Origin: Sphingomonadaceae bacterium
Lineage (GTDB): Bacteria > Pseudomonadota > Alphaproteobacteria > Sphingomonadales > Sphingomonadaceae
NCBI GenBank assembly: GCA_947454135.1
Contig: CANGJI010000012.1
Span: 1 to 52,374 of the forward strand
Direction of reading: 5' to 3'
DNA length: 52,374 bases
This document shows, in pieces, positions 1 to 8,422 of the stretch (positions within the stretch are counted from its first letter, which is position 1; each line of letters starts with the position of its first letter). The position numbers and the translations under genes were made by a program. Below the pieces are notes generated by a model. The model searched no databases, had not been told where the DNA came from, and worked only from the letters and a program-made list of their open reading frames with translations.

Positions 1-384
1 AACACCGGTCACGATGGTTCGATGTGTACGCTCCACGCCAACAGCCCGCGCGAATGCCTTGGCCGTATGGAAAACATGATCCTGATGGGCGACATCAAGA
101 TCCCCAAGGAAGCCATCAGCCGCCAGATCGCCGAATCGGTCGATCTCATCGTGCAGGTGAAGCGCCTGCGCGATGGTTCGCGCCGCACCACCAACATCAC
201 CGAGGTGATCGGGATGGAAGGCGATGTGATCGTGACGCAGGAACTGTTCAAGTTCGAGTATCTCGACGAGAACGAGGACGGCAAGATCATCGGCGAGTTC
301 CGCCCCTCGGGCCTGCGCCCCTACACGCTCGAAAAGGCGCGCATGTTCGGCTTCGACCAGGCGTACCTTGAGGCCTGCCTCTAA
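1..384 (+). CDS. cpaF: CpaF/TadA-type secretion ATPase, C-terminal part (5' end outside window)
   Basis: The reading frame is open from the first base and ends at TAA 382-384, so only the last 127 residues are present. They carry the family's HDGSMCTLHANSP segment (a CpaF/VirB11 histidine-box region), then a stretch on suppressed promoters of retraction-like function ending in the usual short C-terminal tail (RPYTLEKARMFGF). CpaF is the cytoplasmic hexameric ATPase that powers assembly of Flp/Tad pili. The Walker A and B motifs lie upstream of the window. The next gene starts 32 bases later and looks unrelated, so this is probably the end of a tad/cpa operon. The family call is firm; the choice between CpaF and a closely related TadA label is convention. 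Confidence 0.88.
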   Translation, partial: NTGHDGSMCTLHANSPRECLGRMENMILMGDIKIPKEAISRQIAESVDLIVQVKRLRDGSRRTTNITEVIGMEGDVIVTQELFKFEYLDENEDGKIIGEFRPSGLRPYTLEKARMFGFDQAYLEACL

Positions 385-416
385 GCTAAACGCTTGATCC
401 GCGTGGCCCCTGCCTT

Positions 417-1331
417 ATGGCAGGGATCATGCCGACCCCGCAAAGACCGCTCTACGCGCTGGCACTGCGCCTCATGGCGATGCTGGCGCTATCGGTCATG
501 CTGCTGCTGGTGAAGCTCACCGGCCAGTACGGCATCACTCTCCCCGAAACGCTGTTCTGGCGGCAGCTCCTGCCTGGCCTCGCGCTCTTGGGCTGGCTTG
601 CCGCGCGGGGGGAGATCGGCCGTCTTTACACGAAGCGCCCCCTGATCCACGCGCGCCGCGCCCTCATCGGCGGGCTCGGCATGTTCCTGACCCTCGGCGT
701 GGTGCAGATACTCCCGCTCGCTGAAGCGACCGTGCTCGGCTTTACCGCACCGATCTTCGCCGTGCTGCTGGCGGTCGTCCTGCTGGGCGAAAAGGTCGGC
801 GCATGGCGGTGGACGGCGGTCGTGCTCGGCCTCATCGGCATCGTCATCATCGCGGGGCCGGACCGCGCGCACCTTCCCCTCAACGGCCTTGCCACCGGCA
901 TCGGCGCGGCGTTCATGGTCGCGCTCATCTCGATCCAGCTGCGCGATCTTGGTCGCACCGAAGAACCGGTCAGCATCGTGTTCTGGTTCTCTGCCTTCTG
1001 CGTGCCGCCGATGGCGCTGTTCATGCTGTGGACGGGCCTGCCGCATCACGATCTCGCAGGCTGGGCGATGCTGGGCGGAATCGGTGCGACCGGCCTTGCC
1101 GCGCAACTGCTGATGACAGCGGCGCTGCGCTACGGCAGCGTCTCGAGCGTCATCGTGATGGACTATTCGCAGTTCGGCTGGGCCACCCTGTGGGGCTGGC
1201 TCGTGTTTGCCCACGTGCCCCCGGCGCAGACCTGGATCGGGGCGCCCGCGATCATCGCTGCGGGCCTCATCATCGCGTGGCGCGAACAGGTGCGTGGCAG
1301 CGCCGCCGGTTCGAGGTCGCCCGCCGCCTGA
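417..1331 (+). CDS. DMT-superfamily (EamA) transporter
   Basis: A 304-residue integral membrane protein with about ten hydrophobic segments arranged as two EamA repeats of roughly 140 residues each. Typical features are the helix ending PLAEATVLGFTAPIFAVLLA followed by LGEKVGAWRW in the first half, and a matching QLLMTAALRYG...YSQFGWATLWGW stretch in the second. Such proteins are inner-membrane exporters or permeases for amino acids, metabolites or drugs; the substrate cannot be told from sequence. The ATG at 417 has no clear ribosome site, and an in-frame ATG at 429 preceded by AGGGA is a possible alternative. It stands alone, in the same direction as the flavoprotein gene that follows 78 bases later. 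Confidence 0.85.
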   Translation: MAGIMPTPQRPLYALALRLMAMLALSVMLLLVKLTGQYGITLPETLFWRQLLPGLALLGWLAARGEIGRLYTKRPLIHARRALIGGLGMFLTLGVVQILPLAEATVLGFTAPIFAVLLAVVLLGEKVGAWRWTAVVLGLIGIVIIAGPDRAHLPLNGLATGIGAAFMVALISIQLRDLGRTEEPVSIVFWFSAFCVPPMALFMLWTGLPHHDLAGWAMLGGIGATGLAAQLLMTAALRYGSVSSVIVMDYSQFGWATLWGWLVFAHVPPAQTWIGAPAIIAAGLIIAWREQVRGSAAGSRSPAA

Positions 1332-1409
1332 GCGCCCCTCCCACTAAAACCAGCTAGGCGAGGCCTGACCGAAAGGGCATGCCAAGTGGTAAGTGGAGAG
1401 GACAAAACA

Positions 1410-3059
1410 ATGACTTCAGGCACCACGAGCGGCTTCAACCTTGTCGTCGTCGGAAGCGGGGCGGCTGGTCTTGTCGCCGCGATCACGGCTTCGCGGCTCG
1501 GTCTCAAGCCGCTGATCATCGAGAAGGCCGATGTCTGGGGCGGCACGACCGCGACCTCCGGCGGCGTTCTCTGGGTGCCGAACAATCCGGTCATGGAGAC
1601 CGATGGCTCCCTCGAAGATCCCGCGACCGTGCGCACCTATGTCGAAGGCCTGCTCGGCGAGGCCAGCGAGCGCGATCTGGCCAAGGCCCATGCCTTTCTG
1701 GAAACCGCACCGGCGATGGCGCGCATGCTGGCCGAAGAAGGCATCCACTGGATCCGCAGCCGCACGCACCCCGATTACTATCCGCATGTCGCTGGCAACG
1801 GCATTGGCCGCACCCTCGAATCGGCCGAGTTCGATGGTTCCGTACTGGGCGAGCGCTTTGCCACCATGCGCAATGCCGGGCTCGACGTGCCCGCGCTCAG
1901 CAGCGACCAGTTCGGCACGGTCGCGCTCGCGAAATCGCGTCTCGCCCCGCTTGTCGAAACCGCGCTGACGGTCGGGCGCTACAAGCTCAAGCGGATGCTG
2001 GGCAAGAAGCCGCTCGGCAATGGCCGCGCGCTCGTCGCCGCGCTGATGCAGATCGCGATGGCGCGCGGGATCGAACTGCGCCTGTCGACGGCCATGGTGG
2101 CGCTGGTCGAAGACCACGGAGCGGTGACCGGCGTGGTCATCGAAGGCCCGAACGGCCGGGAGACGCTGCCCGCGCCGGCAGGCGTGGTGCTCACGGCAGG
2201 CGGGTTTTCCCGCAATGCCGCGCTGCGCCAGCAATTGCAGGGGCGTGAGCGGGTCTGGGCCAATGCGATCCCCGAGGACGAGGGCGATGCGCTCGCTGCA
2301 GGCCTCGCGGTCGGCGCGGACCACGAACGCACCGACGACAGCTGGTGGATGCCCTCGATCGAGATCGACGAGCGCACCAATGCCCTCGCCCTCGGTCTGC
2401 GCGCACTGCCGGGGAGCATCGTCGTCAATGCCGAAGGGCGGCGCTACATGAACGAGGCGGCATCCTACATGACCACCGGCCGCGTCATGTTCGAACATGG
2501 CGCCGCGACGACCCGGCACTGGCTCGTGATGGACGGCAAGTTCCTCAAGAAATATGTTTTTGCCGAACTCTCAAGGTCATCGATACGCGAGAAGATGCTG
2601 AAGCAGGGCACCCTCAGGCAGGCGCCCACCCTCGCCGCCCTCGCGGCGCAATGCGGTCTCCCGCCCGCAGCCCTCGAAGCCACCGTCGCACGCTTCAACA
2701 CTTTCGCCAGAGCTGGCAGTGACGAAGACTTCGGACGCGGCAATACGGCCTATGACCGCCACTGGGCCGACCCGGCGCACAAGCCCAATGCCAGCCTCGG
2801 CACGATCGAAAACAGCCCGTTCTTTGCCGCCCTCATCCGTCCCGGCGATCTCGGCACCAATGGCGGCCTGAAGACCGACCAGCACGCCCGCGTGCTCGAT
2901 ACCTCGGACAAGCCGATTACCGGGCTCTACGCCGCAGGCAATTCGGCCAGCTCTCCGTTCGGCCGCGCCTATCCCGGCGCCGGTGCGACAATCGCCGCAG
3001 CGGCCACCTTCGGCCATCTCGCCGCGATCCACGCAGCGAAGCGGTACAGCAACGCCTGA
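1410..3059 (+). CDS. FAD-dependent oxidoreductase, 3-ketosteroid Delta1-dehydrogenase-like
   Basis: The protein has 549 residues from the ATG at 1410, chosen because GGAGAGG lies 8-14 bases upstream; a GTG at 1386 is in frame but poorly placed. Residues 15-21 form the FAD-binding GSGAAGL motif. The C-terminus has the KstD/fumarate-reductase FAD cap with YPGAGATIAAAATFG, where the Tyr and second Gly match the substrate-contacting pair of KstD enzymes. The family inserts a double bond next to a ketone in steroids or reduces related enones, passing electrons to a quinone or dye. The exact substrate is inferred only. It runs tail-to-tail, with no spacer, into an acyl-CoA ligase, which fits degradation of a steroid, terpenoid or other cyclic compound. 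Confidence 0.82.
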   Translation: MTSGTTSGFNLVVVGSGAAGLVAAITASRLGLKPLIIEKADVWGGTTATSGGVLWVPNNPVMETDGSLEDPATVRTYVEGLLGEASERDLAKAHAFLETAPAMARMLAEEGIHWIRSRTHPDYYPHVAGNGIGRTLESAEFDGSVLGERFATMRNAGLDVPALSSDQFGTVALAKSRLAPLVETALTVGRYKLKRMLGKKPLGNGRALVAALMQIAMARGIELRLSTAMVALVEDHGAVTGVVIEGPNGRETLPAPAGVVLTAGGFSRNAALRQQLQGRERVWANAIPEDEGDALAAGLAVGADHERTDDSWWMPSIEIDERTNALALGLRALPGSIVVNAEGRRYMNEAASYMTTGRVMFEHGAATTRHWLVMDGKFLKKYVFAELSRSSIREKMLKQGTLRQAPTLAALAAQCGLPPAALEATVARFNTFARAGSDEDFGRGNTAYDRHWADPAHKPNASLGTIENSPFFAALIRPGDLGTNGGLKTDQHARVLDTSDKPITGLYAAGNSASSPFGRAYPGAGATIAAAATFGHLAAIHAAKRYSNA

Positions 3060-4616
3060 TCAGTTGACCTGCCGGTCCATGCCTTCCCAATAAGGTTCGC
3101 GCAGGTTCCGGCGCAGGATCTTGCCCGAAGGATTGCGCGGAAGTGCCGGGATCACATCCACCGATTTGGGCACCTTGAACCCGGCAATCCGTTCGCGCGC
3201 CCAGGCGATCACGCTCGCCTCGTCCACTTCGCAGCCCTCGCGCGGGACGACGCAGGCTTTCACCGCCTCGCCCCAGCGCGCATCGGGCACGCCGATCACC
3301 GCGACTTCCGCAACTTGCGGGTGCCCGTAGATCGCGCTCTCGACTTCAGCCGGATAGACGTTCTCACCGCCCGAGATGATCATGTCCTTGATGCGGTCCT
3401 GAATGAAGACGTACCCGTCCTCGTCCATGTAGGCCGCATCGCCGGTGCAGACCCAGCCATCGCTGGTCATCGTCTTCGCGGTTGCTTCGGGCAGCTGCCA
3501 GTAGTGGAGCATGTTGGCCGGCGAACGCGTCTGGATCTCGCCCACGGTATAGCGAGGCACTTCGTTGCCCTTGTCATCGGCGATGCGGATTTCCACACCC
3601 GGTGAGGCCTTGCCGGCCGAACGCATGCGGGCATTGCCGGAAAGATCATGGTCCGAAGGCGGCAGCACGGCGATCGTGCCCGTCGTCTCGGTCATGCCGT
3701 AGCATTGCATGAACGCGGCGTTGGGGATCGTGGTCACTGCTTCGCGCAACAGTTCGAGCGGGATCGGCGCGGCGCCGTACATGACGTACTTGAGCCGGGT
3801 GAAATCGGTCTCGGTCGCCTTGGGGTGCTGGATCAGCATTTGCAGCGCCGCAGGCACGATGAAGAAGCGGGTGATCCCCTGCCCGATCGCCGTCAGCGCC
3901 CCGTCTGCGGTGAATTCCGCCTGCACGATCGCGCGGACGCCCGCGCAGAACGCCATCGTGCCGAGCCCGGTCCCGCCGATGTGCGCGCAGGGCATGCAGA
4001 CCAGTATCGCCTCGTCCTCGTCCCATTCGGCCCAAGGCAAACCGGCATCGAGCGCCGGGGCGCGCAGTCCCATGAAATTGCGCTGGCACAGCACCGCACC
4101 CTTGGGCCGACCGGTCGTGCCTGAGGTGTAGAGCTGGAGGAACGCCGCCTCGGGTTCCACCGCCGTGATCGGATCGGCCGGGCAGTTCGGGATTGCGAGC
4201 CGCGCTTCCCCTTCCTCGACCACCTTGGGCGCCTGCGGCGCGGCAGCTGCCAGCTCATGCGAGACCGTCTCGAACCCCTCACCCGCAAACACCAGCATCG
4301 CCCGGGTATCTTCAAGGATATAGGCCATTTCCGCCGGGGCGAGCCGCCACCCGATCGGAACCATGACAACGCCGATGCGTCCGCAGGTCAGCAGCATCTG
4401 GAAATAGAGATCGCAGTTCTTGCCGATCCAGGCGACGCGGTCGCCCTTCACCACCCCGTGCGCGGCAAGGAATGCGGCGAAGCGGCGCGAGAACACCTCG
4501 AGCTCCGCGTAAGTCGTGCTGCGCCCGTCCTGCTCGTGTGAGATCGCATCGGGCCGCTGCTCCGCCCAGTGCCGGAAGAACGCGTCGAATGTCTCGAAAC
4601 CTGCTGTCTCGCGCAT
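3060..4616 (-). CDS. Acyl-CoA synthetase (AMP-forming, class I adenylate-forming enzyme)
   Basis: A 518-residue ANL-superfamily ligase. The P-loop-like motif YTSGTTGRPKG is at residues 163-173. The aromatic/Thr-Glu segment MQCYGMTETTG follows in the middle, then GEIQTRSP and the hinge region GWVCTGDAAYMDEDGYV. The C-terminal acyl-lysine motif PRNPSGKILRR is intact. These enzymes activate a carboxylate as an acyl-adenylate and transfer it to CoA in the cytoplasm. The length and motifs resemble FadD3/FadD13-type ligases of fatty acid or sterol side-chain/ring catabolism; the substrate is not determined. The ATG at 4616 faces a 134-bp divergent gap shared with the entericidin-like gene. It converges with the KstD-like gene, suggesting shared catabolic context but not a shared transcript. 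Confidence 0.88.
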   Translation of the reverse strand: MRETAGFETFDAFFRHWAEQRPDAISHEQDGRSTTYAELEVFSRRFAAFLAAHGVVKGDRVAWIGKNCDLYFQMLLTCGRIGVVMVPIGWRLAPAEMAYILEDTRAMLVFAGEGFETVSHELAAAAPQAPKVVEEGEARLAIPNCPADPITAVEPEAAFLQLYTSGTTGRPKGAVLCQRNFMGLRAPALDAGLPWAEWDEDEAILVCMPCAHIGGTGLGTMAFCAGVRAIVQAEFTADGALTAIGQGITRFFIVPAALQMLIQHPKATETDFTRLKYVMYGAAPIPLELLREAVTTIPNAAFMQCYGMTETTGTIAVLPPSDHDLSGNARMRSAGKASPGVEIRIADDKGNEVPRYTVGEIQTRSPANMLHYWQLPEATAKTMTSDGWVCTGDAAYMDEDGYVFIQDRIKDMIISGGENVYPAEVESAIYGHPQVAEVAVIGVPDARWGEAVKACVVPREGCEVDEASVIAWARERIAGFKVPKSVDVIPALPRNPSGKILRRNLREPYWEGMDRQVN

Positions 4617-4721
4617 ATGGCTATCCCCGTCCTGACGTCGCTGGTTTCAGGCCCGCCTGCTCACCGCGCGTTCACCTGACCCGAGGCAGAGGAGCGCATC
4701 GACCGCGGCTGGCCCCGCGAC

Positions 4722-4738
4722 TTAACCAGACGATTAAA
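4722..4738. promoter_or_regulatory. TTAACCAGACGATTAAA motif, possible operator or promoter element
   Basis: This 17-bp stretch in the ligase/entericidin divergent gap is matched at 15 of 17 positions at 24104-24120 upstream of the CYP153 gene. Its TTAA ends form inverted half-sites separated by 8 bases. It sits 12 bases before the entericidin-like start codon, so it would overlap a promoter or the early leader. No known factor is recognised; the spacing is one base longer than a CtrA box. It is offered as a candidate site only. Confidence 0.3.
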
Positions 4739-4750
4739 GGGATAAGACAC

Positions 4751-4891
4751 ATGGTACGCAAGGTGATTTTTTCCGTCGCCCTCACCGGCATGATGCTGGG
4801 CATGACCGCCTGCAAGACGGTCAAGGGCCTCGGCGGCGACATCCAGTCGGTCGGGCAAGCCGGGTCGGACGTGATCCACGGCCGCAAGTGA
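4751..4891 (+). CDS. Entericidin A/B-family small lipoprotein
   Basis: A 46-residue protein starting at ATG 4751, just after AAAGGGATAAG, which supplies the ribosome site. A short positively charged and hydrophobic signal peptide ends in the lipobox LGMTAC, followed by the entericidin signature KTVKGLGGDIQSVGQAGSD. The mature lipoprotein would be only about 25 residues, anchored in the cell envelope. In enterobacteria the EcnA/EcnB pair has an antidote/toxin role linked to stationary phase, but many alphaproteobacteria have single copies of unproven function. Here there is no obvious partner. The stop is 3 bases from the end of the convergent dGTPase gene. Confidence 0.85.
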   Translation: MVRKVIFSVALTGMMLGMTACKTVKGLGGDIQSVGQAGSDVIHGRK

Positions 4892-4894
4892 GGA

Positions 4895-6064
4895 TCAGAC
4901 GTTGCTGAGGCCTTCGGGTCGCTCTCCGAACAGGCGCGCGTAGCAGTCCATCGCGTACTTGTCGGTCATCCCGGCCATGAAGTCCGCAACGTGGCGGCTG
5001 CGCCCGGGCTCGTCCGCAGGCAAACCGGCGCGCCAAGTTTCGGGCAGGTTCTCCGGCGCATCGCGATAGGCGGCGAACAACCGCGCGATGACAGCCCTTG
5101 CGCGGTTTGCAGTCTCGACCTGCTCGGGATGCAGATAGAGCGTCTTGTACATGAAGCTCTTCAGCGTGCGCTCCTCGGCGGCCATCGCGGGAGAGAAACC
5201 GCAGAGCGTGCGGCCAGCGCTGCGCACCTCATCTGCGCTCCGCACGCCGGTTTCCTGCAACCTGCGCTGCGTTTCGGCGATGACGTCATTGACCATGCGG
5301 CCGATCTGCCCGCGCACCAGTTCGCGCAGCAGCCTGTCCCGCGGGGCACCGGGGAACCGCGCTTCGATATCGCGCCACTGCGCTTCGAGCGAGGGCAGCG
5401 AGAGCAGCGTATCAAGCGTCAGGAACCCGGCGCGCAGGCCGTCGTCGATGTCGTGGTTGTCGTAGGCGATATCGTCCGAAATAGCCGCGACTTGCGCTTC
5501 AAGCGAGGCGTGCTGCGCGAGATCGAGCGGGAATGCCGCATCAAGTTCGGCCAGCGCCCAGGCCGGCTGGTAGACCGGGCCATTGTGCTTGGCGAGGCCT
5601 TCGAGCAGCTCCCAGGTGAGGTTCAGACCATCATGCCGCGGATAGGGGCTTTCAAGCCGCATCAGCACACGCAGCGTGTTGGCATTGTGATCAAAGCCGC
5701 CGCATGTCGCCATGGCTTCTTCCAGCGCATCTTCCCCGGCATGGCCGAAGGGCGGATGGCCAATGTCGTGGGCAAGACACAGCGCCTCGGTAAGATCCTC
5801 ATCGAGCCCCAACGCGCGGGCAATGACGCGGCCGATCTGCGCAACTTCGAGGCTGTGGGTCAGGCGCACGCGGTAGTGGTCGCCATCGGGCGCAATGAAC
5901 ACCTGCGTCTTGTGGCGCAGCCGGCGAAATGCGATCGAGTGGATGATCCGGTCGCGGTCGCGCTGGAACACGCTGCGCGGACCGCGCGCGGTTTCTCCGG
6001 CGAGCGTGAATTCCCGCCCGCGCGAGCGCTCGGGATCGCAGGCCCACGGTGCGCGCTCCGTCAC
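4895..6064 (-). CDS. dgt: Deoxyguanosinetriphosphate triphosphohydrolase-like protein (HD domain)
   Basis: An HD-superfamily hydrolase of 389 residues when started at the GTG at 6064. Longer in-frame extension upstream would run through the real lipoprotein gene at 6118-6450, so it is rejected. Motifs are RLRHKTQVF, the metal ligand H70 in RVRLTHSLEV, and H99-D100 in CLAHDIGHPPFGHAGED, followed by HNANTLRVL. Family members remove triphosphate from dGTP or other dNTPs in the cytoplasm, controlling nucleotide pools. A weak AGGTC precedes the GTG. The lipoprotein gene ends 53 bases upstream on the same strand, so the genes may be cotranscribed. The 'like' qualifier is kept because substrate range varies among alphaproteobacterial members. 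Confidence 0.88.
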   Translation of the reverse strand: MTERAPWACDPERSRGREFTLAGETARGPRSVFQRDRDRIIHSIAFRRLRHKTQVFIAPDGDHYRVRLTHSLEVAQIGRVIARALGLDEDLTEALCLAHDIGHPPFGHAGEDALEEAMATCGGFDHNANTLRVLMRLESPYPRHDGLNLTWELLEGLAKHNGPVYQPAWALAELDAAFPLDLAQHASLEAQVAAISDDIAYDNHDIDDGLRAGFLTLDTLLSLPSLEAQWRDIEARFPGAPRDRLLRELVRGQIGRMVNDVIAETQRRLQETGVRSADEVRSAGRTLCGFSPAMAAEERTLKSFMYKTLYLHPEQVETANRARAVIARLFAAYRDAPENLPETWRAGLPADEPGRSRHVADFMAGMTDKYAMDCYARLFGERPEGLSNV

Positions 6065-6117
6065 AACTTGACCTGCATGCTTCGGGAAAACCTCAAGGAT
6101 GGACGGACGCTTGCGCC

Positions 6118-6450
6118 CTAGCCGGGCTTGCGCTCGGGCGCCAGACCGCTGGCGCAGAGCAGCGCGGAACCGAGCGTGACTTCGATCAGTTCCCGGTCGC
6201 CCACGCGGCGCACAGTCGCCACGTAATCTGCAATCGAACGCTTTGGCGCCTGGAGCGCCTGAAGCTTGCGCAGTTGGCCCAGCGTCAGCCGGTCGGTCAT
6301 CCGCTCGGCCATGCAGGCGGCGTTGGGCTGCGAGAGGCCCGCGTCCATCAGGGCGGAACGCACGCGCCCTTCGGCAAGCTTGGCCGGCGTACAAGCCGTG
6401 AGGACAGCAAGAGTGGCGACAAGCGCAGCTGCGCCGGCACGGACAGTCAT
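6118..6450 (-). CDS. Hypothetical small lipoprotein
   Basis: A 110-residue protein with an N-terminal signal sequence ending in a lipobox-like VLTAC at about residues 16-20. The mature part is mostly helical in character (KLAEGRVRSALMDAGLSQPNAACMAERMTDRLTLGQLRKLQ), with a pair of cysteines beyond the anchor Cys. This composition is seen in conserved sphingomonad envelope proteins of unknown role. Its ATG overlaps the TGA of the preceding small membrane protein by four bases (ATGA), so the two are probably translationally coupled. I do not recognise a named family. Confidence 0.65.
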   Translation of the reverse strand: MTVRAGAAALVATLAVLTACTPAKLAEGRVRSALMDAGLSQPNAACMAERMTDRLTLGQLRKLQALQAPKRSIADYVATVRRVGDRELIEVTLGSALLCASGLAPERKPG

Positions 6451-6638
6451 TCCAGTTCGCTCCCGTCAAGCCGGACCGGGCCGCGCGCCGTCCGGACGGC
6501 GCCTTCATGCCAAAAAAATGCCGCCGCGAATACCGCAAGCAGCAGCGCCATGGCCGAGGCGAACGCACCGCCGCCAATGAAGACGAATAGATACGGGTAA
6601 AGCGTGGGTATGTTCAGCAGGAAAACTTCGCCGGGCAA
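6447..6638 (-). CDS. Hypothetical single-span membrane protein (start uncertain)
   Basis: Up to 63 residues, with one clear transmembrane helix (FVFIGGGAFASAMALLLAVFAAAFF) and a short charged tail. The TGA overlaps the next gene's ATG. The only upstream in-frame start is a TTG at 6638, which lies inside a strong hairpin and has no ribosome site. An internal ATG, 34 codons before the end, would cut the helix. The true start is therefore unresolved and may be a non-ATG codon just after the hairpin. Function is unknown; the coupling to the lipoprotein suggests a two-gene envelope unit. Confidence 0.45.
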   Translation of the reverse strand: MPGEVFLLNIPTLYPYLFVFIGGGAFASAMALLLAVFAAAFFWHEGAVRTARGPVRLDGSELE

Positions 6639-6657
6639 AAAGACCCGGGCGAAGTTT
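6623..6657 (-). terminator. Rho-independent terminator of the pnt operon
   Basis: AAACTTCGCC at 6623-6632 pairs perfectly with GGCGAAGTTT at 6648-6657. Three more G-C pairs extend the stem across a one-base bulge, and the loop is T-rich on the minus strand. Read leftward, the stem ends in a short T run. It lies 51 bases beyond the pntB stop, the expected place for the end of the leftward pnt transcript. Confidence 0.75.
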
Positions 6658-6708
6658 CCTGTCTGATGCAGCGAAGCCGCTGGATCGAGCGGCCTCGCGA
6701 GGGCTGGA

Positions 6709-8124
6709 TTAGTGGGCCAGCGCCTTGTTGATGTCCTCGACCATCTTCTTGGCGTCGGCGAGGAGCATCATGGTCTGGTCCATGTAGAACACGTCGTTGT
6801 CGACGCCGGCATAACCGACACCGCCCATCGAGCGCTTGATGAACATGACCGTCTTGGCCTTGTCGACGTCGAACACGGGCATGCCGTAGATCGGCGAGGA
6901 CTTGTCGGTCTTCGCCGCCGGATTGACCACGTCGTTGGCGCCGATGATGAACGCGACGTCGGCCTGCGCGAACTCGCCGTTGATGTCTTCCAGCTCGAAG
7001 ACTTCATCGTAGGGCACGTTCGCTTCGGCGAGCAGCACGTTCATGTGGCCGGGCATGCGGCCCGCAACCGGGTGGATGGCGTACTTGACGTTGACGCCTT
7101 CCTTCTTGAGCAGGTCGCCCATCTCGCGCAGCACATGCTGGGCCTGCGCCACCGCCATGCCGTAGCCCGGGATGATGATGACGTTCTCGGCTTCCTTCAT
7201 CAGGAACGCCGCGTCCTCTGCCGAGCCGCGCTTCCACGGACGCTGCACCTTGGCCGCGCCGCCGCCGCTCGCTTCCGGAGCCGCGCCGAAGCCGCCCGCG
7301 ATCACCGAGATGAAGCTGCGGTTCATCGCCTTGCACATGATGTACGAAAGGATCGCACCCGACGAGCCCACGAGCGCGCCGGTGATGATCATTGCGGTGT
7401 TGTGCAGCGTGAAGCCCATCGCCGCCGCGGCCCAGCCCGAATACGAGTTGAGCATCGAGACGACCACCGGCATGTCCGCGCCGCCGATCGGGATGATCAG
7501 CAGGAAGCCGATGACAAAGCTGAGCGCGGTGATGACCGCGATGACCCAAGGCGCCTGATCCTGCGTGAAGTAGCCGACGAGACCAAGGATCGCGAGGAGC
7601 GTGCCAAGGTTGATCGCATGGCGACCGGGCAGCATGATCGGCGCGCCGCTCATGTTGCCGTTGAGCTTGAGGAATGCGATGACCGAGCCCGAGAAGGTGA
7701 TCGCACCGATGGCGATGCCGAGGCCCATCTCGATCCGGCTCTGCACCTCGATCACCCCGTCCGGCCCGGCAATGCCGAACGCGATGGGGTTGAGGTAAGC
7801 TGCAAGGCCGACGAGCACCGCCGCGAGGCCGACCAGCGAGTGGAAGGCCGCGACGAGCTGCGGCATATCGGTCATCTTGATCTTGCGCGCGGTGACAAAG
7901 CCGAGGCCGCCACCAATGGCAATCGCTGCTGCGATCTCAGGCAGGCTGGCAACGCCGTGCGTGGCCAGCGTGGTGACCATCGCAATCGTCATGCCGACGA
8001 TGCCGTAGCGGTTGCCCGCGCGGCTGGTGGCAGGGCTGGAAAGCCCGCGCAGCGCCATGATGAAGAGGACGCCGGCCACCAGATAGGCGAGCATCGCCCA
8101 CGGAGGAGTGGTGATGTGCTCCAT
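6709..8124 (-). CDS. pntB: NAD(P) transhydrogenase subunit beta
   Basis: The protein is 471 residues from the ATG at 8124, whose A is also the last base of the upstream gene's TGA (TGATG). The N-terminal half has about nine transmembrane helices. The C-terminal half is the NADP(H)-binding domain III, with IIPGYGMAVAQAQH, HPVAGRMPGHMNVLLAEA, IGANDVVNPAA and VMFIKRSMGGVGYAG. The enzyme sits in the inner membrane and couples proton entry to reduction of NADP+ by NADH, supplying NADPH. It follows the two alpha parts in the usual order for alphaproteobacteria. The longer frame upstream simply reads into the pntAB gene and was not used. Confidence 0.96.
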   Translation of the reverse strand: MEHITTPPWAMLAYLVAGVLFIMALRGLSSPATSRAGNRYGIVGMTIAMVTTLATHGVASLPEIAAAIAIGGGLGFVTARKIKMTDMPQLVAAFHSLVGLAAVLVGLAAYLNPIAFGIAGPDGVIEVQSRIEMGLGIAIGAITFSGSVIAFLKLNGNMSGAPIMLPGRHAINLGTLLAILGLVGYFTQDQAPWVIAVITALSFVIGFLLIIPIGGADMPVVVSMLNSYSGWAAAAMGFTLHNTAMIITGALVGSSGAILSYIMCKAMNRSFISVIAGGFGAAPEASGGGAAKVQRPWKRGSAEDAAFLMKEAENVIIIPGYGMAVAQAQHVLREMGDLLKKEGVNVKYAIHPVAGRMPGHMNVLLAEANVPYDEVFELEDINGEFAQADVAFIIGANDVVNPAAKTDKSSPIYGMPVFDVDKAKTVMFIKRSMGGVGYAGVDNDVFYMDQTMMLLADAKKMVEDINKALAH

Positions 8125-8408
8125 CACTTTTTCTCCTTCTTCTTGTACATCGCGAGCATGCGCTCGGTGACGGCGAAGCCGCCGAAGATGTTGACCGAAG
8201 CCAGCACCACGGCACCGAGCCCCAGCCACTTCGAAACGACCGAGCCCTCAGCCGCGCCAGCGACAAGCGCGCCGACGACGATGACCGAGGAAATCGCGTT
8301 GGTGACCGCCATGAGCGGCGTGTGCAGGGCCGGGGTCACCGACCAGACCACGTAATAGCCCACGAAGCAGGCCATCACGAAGATCGACAGGATTGAAATG
8401 AAGTCCAT
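8124..8408 (-). CDS. pntAB: NAD(P) transhydrogenase subunit alpha, part 2 (membrane part)
   Basis: A 94-residue protein with three hydrophobic helices (FISILSIFVMACFVGYYVVW, AISSVIVVGALVAG, LGLGAVVLASVNIFGGFAV) and a basic KKKEKK tail. It matches the separate membrane domain of split transhydrogenase alpha subunits, which E. coli has fused to the C-terminus of PntA. PALHTPLMAVTNAISS is the diagnostic loop. With the alpha part 1 and beta proteins it forms the proton-translocating complex. Its stop overlaps the pntB start by one base, and it starts 14 bases after the upstream gene ends. Confidence 0.94.
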   Translation of the reverse strand: MDFISILSIFVMACFVGYYVVWSVTPALHTPLMAVTNAISSVIVVGALVAGAAEGSVVSKWLGLGAVVLASVNIFGGFAVTERMLAMYKKKEKK

Positions 8409-8422
8409 TGCCTAAGCCCCCC

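Noticed and set aside
4722-4738. CtrA box
   Set aside because: The TTAA arms are 8 bases apart; CtrA sites need 7. The motif is kept only as an unidentified shared element.
4895-6577. 560-residue dGTPase with a long N-terminal extension
   Set aside because: The extension covers the lipoprotein gene at 6118-6450 in another frame and is low-complexity Arg-rich; a GTG at 6064 gives the normal length.
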